A DNA stretch of 64,000 bases from Betaproteobacteria bacterium HGW-Betaproteobacteria-16 (GTDB lineage Bacteria > Pseudomonadota > Gammaproteobacteria > Burkholderiales > Burkholderiaceae_C), in assembly GCA_002840835.1 (NCBI GenBank), contig PHCQ01000007.1, positions 1 through 64,000 of the forward strand, written 5' to 3'. Shown piece after piece: positions 25,317-33,582 of this stretch. The translations under genes were made by a program, and so were the position numbers. Position 1 is the first letter of the stretch. Each line of letters opens with the position of its first letter. Under the pieces are notes generated by a model that did not search any database, was not told the DNA's origin, and was given only the letters and a program-made list of their open reading frames with translations.

Positions 25317-25381
25317 TCGCAGCGCCGAACCCTTCCCAGGCCAGCACGCTTTCATTTGCACCAGCGAAGGGCGTCCTGTGA
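25313..25381 (+). CDS. 22-codon mini-ORF bridging cobC and cobQ
   Basis: An ATG at 25313 overlaps the cobC stop and is preceded by AAGGAG; the frame runs 22 codons and ends in a GTGA overlap with the proposed cobQ GTG. The peptide (IAAPNPSQASTLSFAPAKGVL) has no recognisable feature. It may couple translation across the 61-base gap rather than make a functional product, or cobQ may start elsewhere. Confidence 0.3.
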   Translation: MIAAPNPSQASTLSFAPAKGVL

Positions 25382-26928
25382 CCGCTGTTTGCGTGATGGT
25401 GCTGGGCACCACCAGTGGCGCCGGCAAGAGCTGGGTGACGACGGCACTGTGCCGGTACTACGCACGCCAGGGCTTGAAAGTCGCGCCGTTCAAGGCGCAG
25501 AACATGAGCAACAACGCTCGGGTCGTCGCCCCCACGCTCCGCCGCTCACGCGGGTCGCTGCCCCCCGAGGGGGCTGATCTTCCTTGGGGCGGCCCTGCGG
25601 AAGATCGGTTTTCCGGTGGCGAGATCGGATCAGCGCAGTACTTTCAGGCGCTGGCCGCCAACGCCGAACCCGACGTGCGCATGAACCCGCTGCTGCTCAA
25701 GCCTGAGGCCGACACGCGCAGTCAGGTGGTGTTGATGGGGCAGGTGAGCCAGGCTCTTTCCGACATGCCGTGGCGGGGACGGAGTCTGCACGTGTGGCCG
25801 CAAATAGCCGCCGCACTTGATGCGCTGCGCGCCGAGAACGACGTGGTGGTGATCGAAGGAGCGGGCTCGCCGGCCGAGATCAATCTGCACGCCAGCGACA
25901 TCGTCAACATGCGGGTGGCCAGACATGCCCAGGCGCGCTGTCTGCTCGTCACCGACATCGACCGCGGGGGCGCATTTGCCCACCTCTACGGGACATGGGC
26001 GCTGCTGCCGGCCGATGAACAGACACTGATCCGCGGCTTCGTGCTCAACAAGTTCCGCGGCGACGCCAGCCTGCTCGCGCCCGCGCCGCAGATGCTGCAG
26101 GACCTCACCGGCGTTCCCACTGTCGCAACATTGCCCATGTGGTGGCAGCACGGCCTACCGGAAGAGGATGGCGTGTTCGACGACAAGACCCGTGCCTCTG
26201 GTGCAGTGCAAAAAACCATCGCCGTCATCGCCTACCCGCGCATCAGCAACCTCGACGAATTCCAGCCATTGAAGAACGTGCCGGGTGTGCGTCTGGTCTG
26301 GGCTCGCACACCGGCCGAGTGCGTGGGTGCCGACTGGATCGTGCTGCCTGGCAGCAAGGCCACGGCGGCCGATCTGGCCTGGCTGCGGGCACAGGGCCTG
26401 GACCGTGCGGTCACTGACCATGCCGCTGCTGGCGGGGCAGTGCTGGGTGTGTGCGGCGGGCTGCAGATGCTGGGCGAGGCCTTGATCGACCCGCACCAGA
26501 TCGATGGCAATGCGCCCGGCCTGGGCCTGCTCCCGCTGGTGACGCAGTTTGAACTGCAGAAGACCGTGCGCCACGCGCAATCCCGCTTCGGCACGTTGTC
26601 AGGCCCTTGGGCGGCGCTGTCGGGCGTGGAGGTGGCGGGCTACGAAATTCACCATGGACACACTTCGCAACACCCCGCCATGGCCGCGGGTGGTCAACTG
26701 GCGGTGGAGGTGTTGCCAGGGCTGGCCTGGCAATCCGACAATGGTGCGAAAGGGGGCAAGGGCCATGTGCTCGGTGTGTACCTGCACGGTCTTTTCGAAG
26801 ACCCCCGCGTGCTGCAAGCGCTGTTTGGTGCCGCTGCACCCACCCTGGACAGCGTGTTCGATGGTCTGGCCGATTTCATCGAAACCCATTTCGAGGTTGG
26901 TGTGCTGGACCAACTTGTCAAACCCTGA
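25378..26928 (+). CDS. cobQ: Cobyric acid synthase with in-frame repeat insertion
   Basis: This 516-residue CobQ/CbiP amidates the b, d, e and g carboxylates of adenosylcobyrinate a,c-diamide. The N-terminal domain has the P-loop VLGTTSGAGKSWVTTALC; the C-terminal glutamine amidotransferase domain has the nucleophile Cys in LGVCGGLQMLGEAL and the His in YEIHHGHT. GTG at 25378 fits the usual start just before VMVLGTTSGAG. Residues 52-79 (DNA 25531-25614) are foreign: they split the normally continuous NNARVVA / GGEIGSAQYFQ and are the translation of a palindromic repeat. The insertion keeps the frame, so the protein is probably still made. Whether activity survives is unknown. Confidence 0.92.
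   Translation: MTAVCVMVLGTTSGAGKSWVTTALCRYYARQGLKVAPFKAQNMSNNARVVAPTLRRSRGSLPPEGADLPWGGPAEDRFSGGEIGSAQYFQALAANAEPDVRMNPLLLKPEADTRSQVVLMGQVSQALSDMPWRGRSLHVWPQIAAALDALRAENDVVVIEGAGSPAEINLHASDIVNMRVARHAQARCLLVTDIDRGGAFAHLYGTWALLPADEQTLIRGFVLNKFRGDASLLAPAPQMLQDLTGVPTVATLPMWWQHGLPEEDGVFDDKTRASGAVQKTIAVIAYPRISNLDEFQPLKNVPGVRLVWARTPAECVGADWIVLPGSKATAADLAWLRAQGLDRAVTDHAAAGGAVLGVCGGLQMLGEALIDPHQIDGNAPGLGLLPLVTQFELQKTVRHAQSRFGTLSGPWAALSGVEVAGYEIHHGHTSQHPAMAAGGQLAVEVLPGLAWQSDNGAKGGKGHVLGVYLHGLFEDPRVLQALFGAAAPTLDSVFDGLADFIETHFEVGVLDQLVKP
25531..25614 (+). repeat. Palindromic repeat inserted in frame within cobQ
   Basis: This 84-base segment begins CCCACGCTCCGCCGCTCACG and contains the stem CCCCCCGAGGGGG and the pair GATCTTCC ... 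GGAAGATC. Its left part matches the intergenic copy at 44878 (CCCACGCTCCACCGCTGCGC). It encodes 28 residues without a stop. Confidence 0.85.
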
Positions 26929-26945
26929 GAACAGAGGAGGCTCCC

Positions 26946-28013
26946 ATGTCATTTGAATTGCCCGTCATTGAAGATATTAAACAAAACGCACTTGCTTCAC
27001 GGCTGCAGCATGTGCTCGACAACAAGACCAAGCCGGTCGGTTCCCTGGGTCGCATCGAAACGCTGGCCCAACGCATCGGCCTGATCCTGGGGGCCGAATC
27101 GCCGGTGCTGGAGGCGCCGCAATTGGTGGTGTTCGCTGCCGACCACGGCCTGGCGGCGCGCGGCGTCTCTGCCTACCCCAGCGACGTGACCTGGCAGATG
27201 GTGGAGAACTTCCTCGCCGGTGGCGCGGCCGTGAGCGTGCTGGCACGCCAGCACGGCATCGGCCTCACCGTGGTCGACTGCGGCGTGCGCCACGAATTTG
27301 CTCCCCGACCGGGGCTGGTGGTGTGCAAGCAGGGGCCAGGCACGGCCGATGCGCTGGATGGCCCGGCCATGAGCGCCGAGCAATGCACCGAGGCGCTTGA
27401 AGCAGGCGCGGCGCTGGTGCGCGAGTTGCCAGGCAACGCGCTGCTGCTGGGCGAAATGGGCATTGGAAACACATCGGCGGCCTCCATGTTGCTGGCACGC
27501 CTGGCCGGCCTGGCGGTGGCCGACTGCACCGGCGCCGGCACCGGTCTGGACGCTGATGCCGTGCAGCGCAAGATCGCCGTGTTGCGCCAGGTGCTGGCGC
27601 GCCACCCGGATGCCAGGCAGCCGCTGGAAGCCCTCGCAGCCTTTGGTGGTTTCGAGATCGCCACCATGGTGGGTGCCGTGCTGGCGGCCGCCGCAGAGCG
27701 GCGGGTGATCGTGGTGGACGGCTTCATCGCCAGTGCGGCAGTGCTCGTGGCCAGCCACTTGCAGCCGCACGTGCTGCAGCGCTGCGTGTTCGCCCACCGT
27801 TCAGGCGAACGGGGCCATGCGCTCATGCTCGCGCATCTGCGGGCAGACCCGTTGCTGGAACTGGGGTTGCGGCTGGGCGAGGGGTCCGGTGCGGCGCTGG
27901 CTTGGCCGCTGCTGGTGAGCGCCTGCGCCCTGCTGCGCGAAATGGCAAGCTTTGAGTCGGCCGGGGTGTCGCGACAAGACGAATCCCCGGCCAGCGCCAC
28001 CCTGACCGCTTGA
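26946..28013 (+). CDS. cobT: Nicotinate-nucleotide--dimethylbenzimidazole phosphoribosyltransferase
   Basis: This 355-residue CobT (CobU in the Pseudomonas scheme) makes alpha-ribazole 5'-phosphate from NaMN and dimethylbenzimidazole. Signatures are DNKTKPVGSLGRIETLA near the N-terminus, VVFAADHGLAARGVSAYP, LLGEMGIGNTSAASML and, near the C-terminus, the catalytic glutamate region LGEGSGAALAWPLL. The ATG at 26946 follows AGAGGAGG, an excellent ribosome-binding site; the frame is open far upstream, but only antisense or out of frame to cobQ. Confidence 0.95.
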   Translation: MSFELPVIEDIKQNALASRLQHVLDNKTKPVGSLGRIETLAQRIGLILGAESPVLEAPQLVVFAADHGLAARGVSAYPSDVTWQMVENFLAGGAAVSVLARQHGIGLTVVDCGVRHEFAPRPGLVVCKQGPGTADALDGPAMSAEQCTEALEAGAALVRELPGNALLLGEMGIGNTSAASMLLARLAGLAVADCTGAGTGLDADAVQRKIAVLRQVLARHPDARQPLEALAAFGGFEIATMVGAVLAAAAERRVIVVDGFIASAAVLVASHLQPHVLQRCVFAHRSGERGHALMLAHLRADPLLELGLRLGEGSGAALAWPLLVSACALLREMASFESAGVSRQDESPASATLTA

Positions 28014-28951
28014 CCCCACACGCCGTGAAGCCAACACCCCCTGCCCAGGACACCCTTGGAACCGGCTCAACCGGGCCACAACCGGTGTCTCCCCAGGGGG
28101 AAGACGCACCGCGTCGCAGAGAGGGGTGGCTGTTCATTCGCCACTACCTGCTGGCACTGCAATTTTTCACACGCGTGCCAGTGACAGGAAGGCTTGCTAC
28201 GTGGGTGGGCTTCAGCCCGGCGATGTTGCGTGCCAGTGCCGCCCACTTCCCCGGCGTGGGCTGGCTGGTGGGCGGGCTCACGGCGGGCTTGTTGTTCGGG
28301 CTGCTGCAGTTGTTGCCTGCAGTGGCAGCAGCGCCCTGGGTGGCGGCGATGGCCAGCACCGTTTTCGGCGTGCTGCTCACCGGTGCCTTCCATGAAGACG
28401 GCCTGGCCGATCTGGCGGACGGCCTGGGTGGCAGCATGGACCGGGAGCGGGCGCTGGACATCATGAAGGACTCGCGCATTGGCACCTATGGCGCCATTGC
28501 GCTGGTGCTGGCCTTGTTGAGCAAGGTGGCGCTGCTGGCATTGCTGGCTCAGGTCGATCCCTTTCTCGCCGCCGCGGCCTTGTTCGCCGGGCACGTGACT
28601 TCACGCCTGCTGCCGCTGTTCGTCATTCGCACCTTGCCGCATGTGGGTGACACGCCCACCTCCAAGAGCAAGCCCCTGGCTGAGCGCATTGGCAACGCTG
28701 GCGTGGCGATCGGAGTGGTCTGGTGGGCCGTGGCCATGGCGCTGGTGGCCTGGGCCTTGCCCGCGGCGCCCTGGCCGCAGGCGATCCTGGGTGCCTTGGT
28801 CGGGTTGGCGTGGATGTGGCGCCTGCTCAGGCGGCGCCTGCAAGGCTTCACGGGTGATGGGCTGGGTGCCACGCAGCAGGTGGGTGAGGTGGATTTCCTG
28901 CTGGCGCTGGCCATGGCGCTGCCCGCTTCGGTGGCGGGCGTGGGGATGTGA
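28010..28951 (+). CDS. cobS: Adenosylcobinamide-GDP ribazoletransferase
   Basis: This integral membrane CobS (CobV) joins AdoCbi-GDP with alpha-ribazole to give adenosylcobalamin. Signatures are FIRHYLLALQFFTRVPVTGR, the Mg-binding HEDGLADLADGLGGSMDRE and DSRIGTYGAIALVLALLSK, with about six hydrophobic segments. Homology starts at about 28127. The frame is open from a TTG at 28010 (TTGA overlap with cobT), but the first roughly 40 codons are encoded by a family A repeat; a GTG at 28085 is an alternative start. Neither has a good ribosome-binding site, so the N-terminus is uncertain. Confidence 0.9.
   Translation: MTPHAVKPTPPAQDTLGTGSTGPQPVSPQGEDAPRRREGWLFIRHYLLALQFFTRVPVTGRLATWVGFSPAMLRASAAHFPGVGWLVGGLTAGLLFGLLQLLPAVAAAPWVAAMASTVFGVLLTGAFHEDGLADLADGLGGSMDRERALDIMKDSRIGTYGAIALVLALLSKVALLALLAQVDPFLAAAALFAGHVTSRLLPLFVIRTLPHVGDTPTSKSKPLAERIGNAGVAIGVVWWAVAMALVAWALPAAPWPQAILGALVGLAWMWRLLRRRLQGFTGDGLGATQQVGEVDFLLALAMALPASVAGVGM
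28036..28125. repeat. Family A repeat at the cobT-cobS junction
   Basis: It contains CTTGGAACCGGCTCAACCGG, a CCCCAGGGGG core and AAGACGCACCGCGTCGCAG. It occupies the place where the cobS start should be and probably supplies the cobS N-terminal codons. Confidence 0.75.
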
Positions 28952-29502
28952 AGCTCTGGCTGTTGCGCCATGCGCGCGTCGACCTGGCGCCCGGCCTGTG
29001 CTACGGCGCATCTGATGTGCCCGCGCACGCCGATCTCACCCGGTCAGCGGCCGAAACCCTGGCCCCTCTGATTCCCCAAGGTGCACCCCTCTGGGTGTCC
29101 GGCCTGGGCCGGGCGAGACAACTGGCCGAGGCCATCCGCCTGCTCCGGCCCGATCTTGAACCCCTGCACACCGATGCGCGGCTGAACGAGATGGACTTTG
29201 GGCGGTGGGAGCTTCAACGCTGGGATGTGATTCCTCGCCACGCGTTCGACACCTGGATGGCCGAATTCGCCCACCACCGTTTCGGTGGCGCCGAGAGCAC
29301 CCAGCAGGTGATTGATCGCGTCTTCGCTGCGTTGAGTGACCTGCGCCAGACCGGCCGACCAGAAGCCGTCTGGGTCACCCACGCGGGGGTGATCCGCGCC
29401 GTGCAGTATCTGGCCGTGCATGGTGCCCGACCGATTCAGAACGCAAGCGAGTGGCCCGCCGACGCGCCTGACCCTGGTGGTCACCTCTGCCTGAAACTGT
29501 GA
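28948..29502 (+). CDS. Histidine phosphatase family protein, probable alpha-ribazole phosphatase
   Basis: This 184-residue histidine (phosphoglycerate-mutase-like) phosphatase has the catalytic motif LLRHARV at residues 5-11 and the second histidine in VTHAGVIRAV. The usual RHGxT is replaced by RHARV. Its position directly after cobS with a GTGA overlap supports alpha-ribazole-5'-phosphate phosphatase (enteric CobC). It ends the cobalamin operon. It should not be confused with the decarboxylase also called CobC at 24339. Confidence 0.83.
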   Translation: MKLWLLRHARVDLAPGLCYGASDVPAHADLTRSAAETLAPLIPQGAPLWVSGLGRARQLAEAIRLLRPDLEPLHTDARLNEMDFGRWELQRWDVIPRHAFDTWMAEFAHHRFGGAESTQQVIDRVFAALSDLRQTGRPEAVWVTHAGVIRAVQYLAVHGARPIQNASEWPADAPDPGGHLCLKL

Positions 29503-29548
29503 GTCTCTGGCTGGTTTTGCACTTTCTGCCAGCGGTCACACTCTCTAC

Positions 29549-30856
29549 ATGACAAGTCAGTCTCCTGTTTCACCCATGCGCGAACCCTACAGCCTGGCCC
29601 GCATGAAATCGATCGCGCTGGGCCTGCTGCTGCTCGCGGCCCTGGTGTACGCCGGGGCCACACTGCTGGAGCCGCGCCATGCCGCCTGGGGCTACGTGGC
29701 CGCCGCAGCCGAAGCCGCCATGATCGGCGCACTGGCCGACTGGTTCGCGGTGGTGGCGTTGTTCCGCCATCCGCTGGGCCTGCCCATTCCGCACACCGCC
29801 ATCATCGTGGCCAACAAGGACCGCCTGGGCGCTCAACTCGCCCGGTTCCTCGGCGAACACTTCCTGACGGCCGAACATGTGCAGCGGGCATTGGCCCGTT
29901 GGGACATGGCGGGCGATCTGGGGAGCTGGTTGTGCAAACCCGAGTCGGCACAGCAGGTGGGGCGGTGGCTGCAGCAGGCCACACCCGCGCTGCTCGACGC
30001 ACTCGACCAGACGCCCGCCAGGCAATGGGTGGCGCGACTCGCCCAGCGCATGTTGCGCGAAGCCGATCTGGCGGCCTTGAGCGGGCAGGCGTTGGCGGCG
30101 CTGACGGTGCACGGCCACCACCAGCAGTGGCTTGACGGTCTGCTGCGCCAGATGGCGACCTGGGCCGAACAGGAAACGGTGCAGGAGCGCCTCACCGACG
30201 CCATCGCGCTCGAACTCAAGCAACTCAAGTACGTGGGGCTGGACCAGATGGCTGCCCGGCTCGCCACGCGCAAGCTGGTGGCGGCGCTGACTCGCACCCT
30301 GTCAGACGTGGCTGCCGATCCTACCCACGAACTGCGTCACCGGTTTGACGACTGGATGCAGGCATCCATCGAGCGCTTGCAGACCGACACCGAATGGCGT
30401 GCCAAAGTGGCCGGCTGGCGCGATGCATGGCTGGACCAGCCCGGCTGGGCCGAGCCGATCGACGCCTGGTGGCACGACTTCATGGGAACTTTGCGCGAAG
30501 ATGCCGCTCGGGCAGACAGCCCGCTGGCAGACCGGATAGCGGCGGTGGTGCAATCGACCGGGCAACAGTTGGTCAACGATGCGAAGCTGCGCGACTGGCT
30601 CAACCTGCAGGCCCAGGCGGCCCTGCTGCATCTGCTGGATGCCAGCCGCGACACGCTGGTGGCCTTTGTGACGCAGCGTGTTGAAGCTTGGGACGCCCAC
30701 GACATGAGCCAGGTGCTGGAGAATCACATTGGCCGTGATCTGCAGTTCATCCGCATCAACGGCACGCTGGTGGGTGCGCTGGTCGGGTTGGTGTTGCACG
30801 CGCTCACCCAGATGGCGCTGGGTTTTCCAGTGGTACAGGGCTGGATGCAGCCGTAA
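29549..30856 (+). CDS. DUF445 family membrane protein
   Basis: This 435-residue protein has an N-terminal hydrophobic helix (SIALGLLLLAALVYAGATLL), then the DUF445 signature GALADWFAVVALFRHPLGLP ... HTAIIVANKDRLG, a long central helical region, and a C-terminal segment with the second signature RINGTLVGALVGLVLHAL. Members are widespread inner-membrane proteins without an assigned function. The ATG at 29549 follows the cobalamin operon by 46 bases; co-transcription is possible but unproven. Confidence 0.85.
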   Translation: MTSQSPVSPMREPYSLARMKSIALGLLLLAALVYAGATLLEPRHAAWGYVAAAAEAAMIGALADWFAVVALFRHPLGLPIPHTAIIVANKDRLGAQLARFLGEHFLTAEHVQRALARWDMAGDLGSWLCKPESAQQVGRWLQQATPALLDALDQTPARQWVARLAQRMLREADLAALSGQALAALTVHGHHQQWLDGLLRQMATWAEQETVQERLTDAIALELKQLKYVGLDQMAARLATRKLVAALTRTLSDVAADPTHELRHRFDDWMQASIERLQTDTEWRAKVAGWRDAWLDQPGWAEPIDAWWHDFMGTLREDAARADSPLADRIAAVVQSTGQQLVNDAKLRDWLNLQAQAALLHLLDASRDTLVAFVTQRVEAWDAHDMSQVLENHIGRDLQFIRINGTLVGALVGLVLHALTQMALGFPVVQGWMQP

Positions 30857-30872
30857 GGCTCGGCGTCCTTGT

Positions 30873-31508
30873 TCAGACCTTTGTCTTGTCCTTGAACTCG
30901 CAATAGGCGGAGACCGCGCATCGGGGGCACAAGGGCTTGCGCGCCTGGCACACATAGCGCCCGTGCAGGATCAGCCAGTGGTGCGAGTCCACCGCGTAGG
31001 CTGGCGGGACACGCTTCATCAGCTGGGTTTCGACCGCCAGCGGCGTTTTGCCCGGTGCCAGGCCGGTGCGGTTGCTCACCCGGAAGATGTGTGTGTCCAC
31101 CGCCATGGTCGGCTGCCCGAAGGCCACGTTGAGCACCACGTTGGCGGTCTTGCGACCCACGCCGGGCAGGGCTTCCAGTGCTTCGCGCGTGCCGGGCACT
31201 TCGCCACCGTGCTGGTCCACCAGCATGCGACAGGTCCGCATCAGGTGTCTGGCCTTGCTTCGATACAGGCCGATGGTCTTGATGTAGCTCTCCAGCCCGT
31301 CCAGACCCAGGGCCAGGATCTTCTGCGGGGTGTTGGCCACCGGAAACAACAGGCGTGTGGCCTTGTTCACCCCCACGTCGGTCGCCTGCGCAGAGAGCAG
31401 CACCGCCGCCAGCAGTTCGAACACGCTGGTGTATTCCAGCTCGGTCTGTGGCTGCGGATTGGCGGCTTGAAGGGTGGCAAAGAATGCCTCAATGGCGGCG
31501 GGTTTCAT
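30873..31508 (-). CDS. nth: Endonuclease III
   Basis: This 211-residue HhH-GPD DNA glycosylase/AP lyase repairs oxidised pyrimidines. The helix-hairpin-helix with catalytic lysine (LPGVGRKTANVVL), the catalytic aspartate (VDTHIFRVSNR) and the C-terminal [4Fe-4S] ligands Cys-x6-Cys-x2-Cys-x5-Cys (CQARKPLCPRCAVSAYC) are all intact. The length is standard for the family. It is convergent with the DUF445 gene, 16 bases apart. Confidence 0.95.
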   Translation of the reverse strand: MKPAAIEAFFATLQAANPQPQTELEYTSVFELLAAVLLSAQATDVGVNKATRLLFPVANTPQKILALGLDGLESYIKTIGLYRSKARHLMRTCRMLVDQHGGEVPGTREALEALPGVGRKTANVVLNVAFGQPTMAVDTHIFRVSNRTGLAPGKTPLAVETQLMKRVPPAYAVDSHHWLILHGRYVCQARKPLCPRCAVSAYCEFKDKTKV

Positions 31509-31622
31509 GGAGTTGTGGGTTTGGGAGAGGTGGCGGACGCTGCATTGTCCCGTGGCTGCCTCGCAAAATGCCGGGACATGCGCGCGGCCGTTGGCAGCGG
31601 TGCGCCCGCTCAGCGTCTGCGG

Positions 31623-32099
31623 TCAAGCGGTGCGCTGCACCGCCAAGCACAGCCAACAGGGAAATGCGCCCGTTGAGGGGTTGACGGCGAAGTCTTCTTC
31701 GTAGACCTCGATGGCGGGCCTGGGGGCAACCTCCCAGCCAGCGGGGATCTGCCCCGGGGACATCATGCTGGCCCAGGCTACACCGATCTCGGGCCCCGTG
31801 CCGACGAAGTGCAAACAGGCGTATTCGCCGCCCGGAAAGTCCTGTACCTGGACCTCGGGGCCTATGTGCAGCCCGACGCCCACCTGCACGCAGGCGTCGT
31901 AGCGGCATTGCGCGGGCGGGGTGCAGGCGGGGTTGTCCAGGCTGATGCCGTAGTATTTGGGGCGTGGCTCGCTCAGGCCGTGTGCCGCGCACCATTGACC
32001 AAAGCGGTCCCACAGCTGTGTGAGCGATGGGCCGTAGGGGCCCGTCTGGCGCATGTAGGCAAGGAGCATCGGGGGCAATTGTCGGATTTCGAGGGGCAT
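31623..32099 (-). CDS. GyrI-like small-molecule-binding domain protein
   Basis: This 158-residue single-domain protein belongs to the AraC effector-binding / GyrI-like fold (PLEIRQLPPMLLAYMRQTGPY start; FPGGEYACLHFVGTGPEIG; ending in a WEVAPRPAIEVYEED strand). There is no HTH domain. Stand-alone members bind diverse hydrophobic ligands, or inhibit gyrase as SbmC does. The ATG at 32099 has GAGG 5 bases upstream. It is divergent from the aminotransferase gene. The ligand is unknown. Confidence 0.8.
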   Translation of the reverse strand: MPLEIRQLPPMLLAYMRQTGPYGPSLTQLWDRFGQWCAAHGLSEPRPKYYGISLDNPACTPPAQCRYDACVQVGVGLHIGPEVQVQDFPGGEYACLHFVGTGPEIGVAWASMMSPGQIPAGWEVAPRPAIEVYEEDFAVNPSTGAFPCWLCLAVQRTA

Positions 32100-32217
32100 G
32101 GGGGCCTCGTCGCTGGCGGTGGGTCAAACTTTTTCCACCTCCAGTTTAAGTCGCAGGAAACCTGCACAGCAAATGGCGACAATGCGAGATCCTTTGCCAC
32201 CCACTTCCGTCCACGCC

Positions 32218-33408
32218 ATGCAATTTGCCGACCGCCTCAACAACGTCGAAACCTCCGCCATCCGCGAACTCTTCAAGCTGCTGGGCAAGCCCGGCATCAT
32301 CAGCTTCGCCGGTGGCTTCCCGGACAGCGCGATGTTCGATGTCGATGGCATCCGCGAAGCTGTCAACGCCGCGCTCACCGAAGAACCCGGTGCGGCCTTG
32401 CAGTACGGCGCCACCGAAGGCTACCAGCCTCTTCGCGAGCAGATCGCCAGTTTCATGAAAGGCAAGGGCACCCAGACCCTGGCACCCGAAGACCTCATCG
32501 TCACCACCGGCAGCCAGCAGGCCCTCGACCTGCTGGGTAAGACGCTGATCTCGCCCGGCGACAAGGTCATCGTTGAAGGCCCCACCTTCCTCGCCACCAT
32601 CCAGTGCTTCCGCCTCTACGGCGCCGAACTCATCACCGCTCCGGTCGACGGCGACGGCGTGCAGACCGACGCACTGGAAAAACTCATCGAGCAGCACAAG
32701 CCCAAGTTCGTCTATCTCATTCCCACCTTCGGCAACCCCAGCGGTGCCATGCTCAACCTGGAGCGCCGCAAGCGCGTGCTGGAAATGGCGGTGAAGCACA
32801 ACACGCTCATCGTGGAAGACGACCCGTACGGCGACCTCTACTTCGGCGAAGCACCGCCTCCCAGCTTGCTGGCCCTCAGCGCCAGCGTGCCCGGCAGCCG
32901 CGAGCTGCTGGTGCATTGCGGTTCACTCAGCAAGGTGCTGAGCCCTGGCCTGCGCGTGGGCTGGATGGTCGGACCCGCCGAACTGCTGGCCAAGGCCACC
33001 ATGTGCAAGCAGTTCAGCGATGCCCACACCAGTACCTTCGCCCAGGCCACGGCAGCGCAGTACCTGAAAGCCGGCCGCATGCCCGCCACGCTGGCCAAGG
33101 TGCGTGCGGTGTACGCAGAGCGCGCCACAACCATGGGCCATGCGCTCAGACGCGAACTCGGCGATGCCATCTCCTTCGTGCAGCCGCAGGGCGGTCTGTT
33201 CGTGTGGGCCCGCCTCACGGGCGCGGGCGGCAAGGTGGCCGACGGCGGCGAGCTGGCGAAACGCGCGATTGAAAAAGGCGTGGCCTTTGTGCCCGGCGCC
33301 CCGTTCTATGCCGGCGAGCCCGACCTCGCCACCTTGCGCCTGAGTTTTGCCACCGTGGGCGTGGACAAGATTGAAGAGGGGGTGGGGCGGCTGGCGCAGG
33401 CGCTTTGA
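32218..33408 (+). CDS. PLP-dependent aminotransferase, 2-aminoadipate/LysN-like
   Basis: This 396-residue fold-type I aminotransferase belongs to the MocR-C/LysN-like subgroup, without an HTH domain. It starts ADRLNNVETSAIRELFKLLG. Further motifs are FAGGFPDSAMFD, LIVTTGSQQALDLLGK, VEDDPYGDLYF and the PLP-binding lysine in CGSLSKVLSPGLRVGW. The ATG at 32218 is preferred over in-frame ATGs at 32173 and 32182 because homology begins there. The substrate cannot be assigned beyond aromatic, branched or aminoadipate-type amino acids. Confidence 0.88.
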   Translation: MQFADRLNNVETSAIRELFKLLGKPGIISFAGGFPDSAMFDVDGIREAVNAALTEEPGAALQYGATEGYQPLREQIASFMKGKGTQTLAPEDLIVTTGSQQALDLLGKTLISPGDKVIVEGPTFLATIQCFRLYGAELITAPVDGDGVQTDALEKLIEQHKPKFVYLIPTFGNPSGAMLNLERRKRVLEMAVKHNTLIVEDDPYGDLYFGEAPPPSLLALSASVPGSRELLVHCGSLSKVLSPGLRVGWMVGPAELLAKATMCKQFSDAHTSTFAQATAAQYLKAGRMPATLAKVRAVYAERATTMGHALRRELGDAISFVQPQGGLFVWARLTGAGGKVADGGELAKRAIEKGVAFVPGAPFYAGEPDLATLRLSFATVGVDKIEEGVGRLAQAL

Positions 33409-33582
33409 AGACTCAGCGCCAGCCTGCAGACGGGTTACCCAGGAATGCTTCCCTCTCTCCGGGATGCATGGCGCCGGCCGACGACCCCTGCCGGGCAGGC
33501 ATGGGCGTGAGCCCGTCACAACCCTGAGGACGACATTCCTGACTCACCAGGCTGACACCGACGTTCCGGCCTCGGCGGCAAG

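Noticed and set aside
30857..30872. Possible terminator between DUF445 and nth
   Set aside because: Only a short imperfect GCCGTAAGGC-type pairing without a T-tract.
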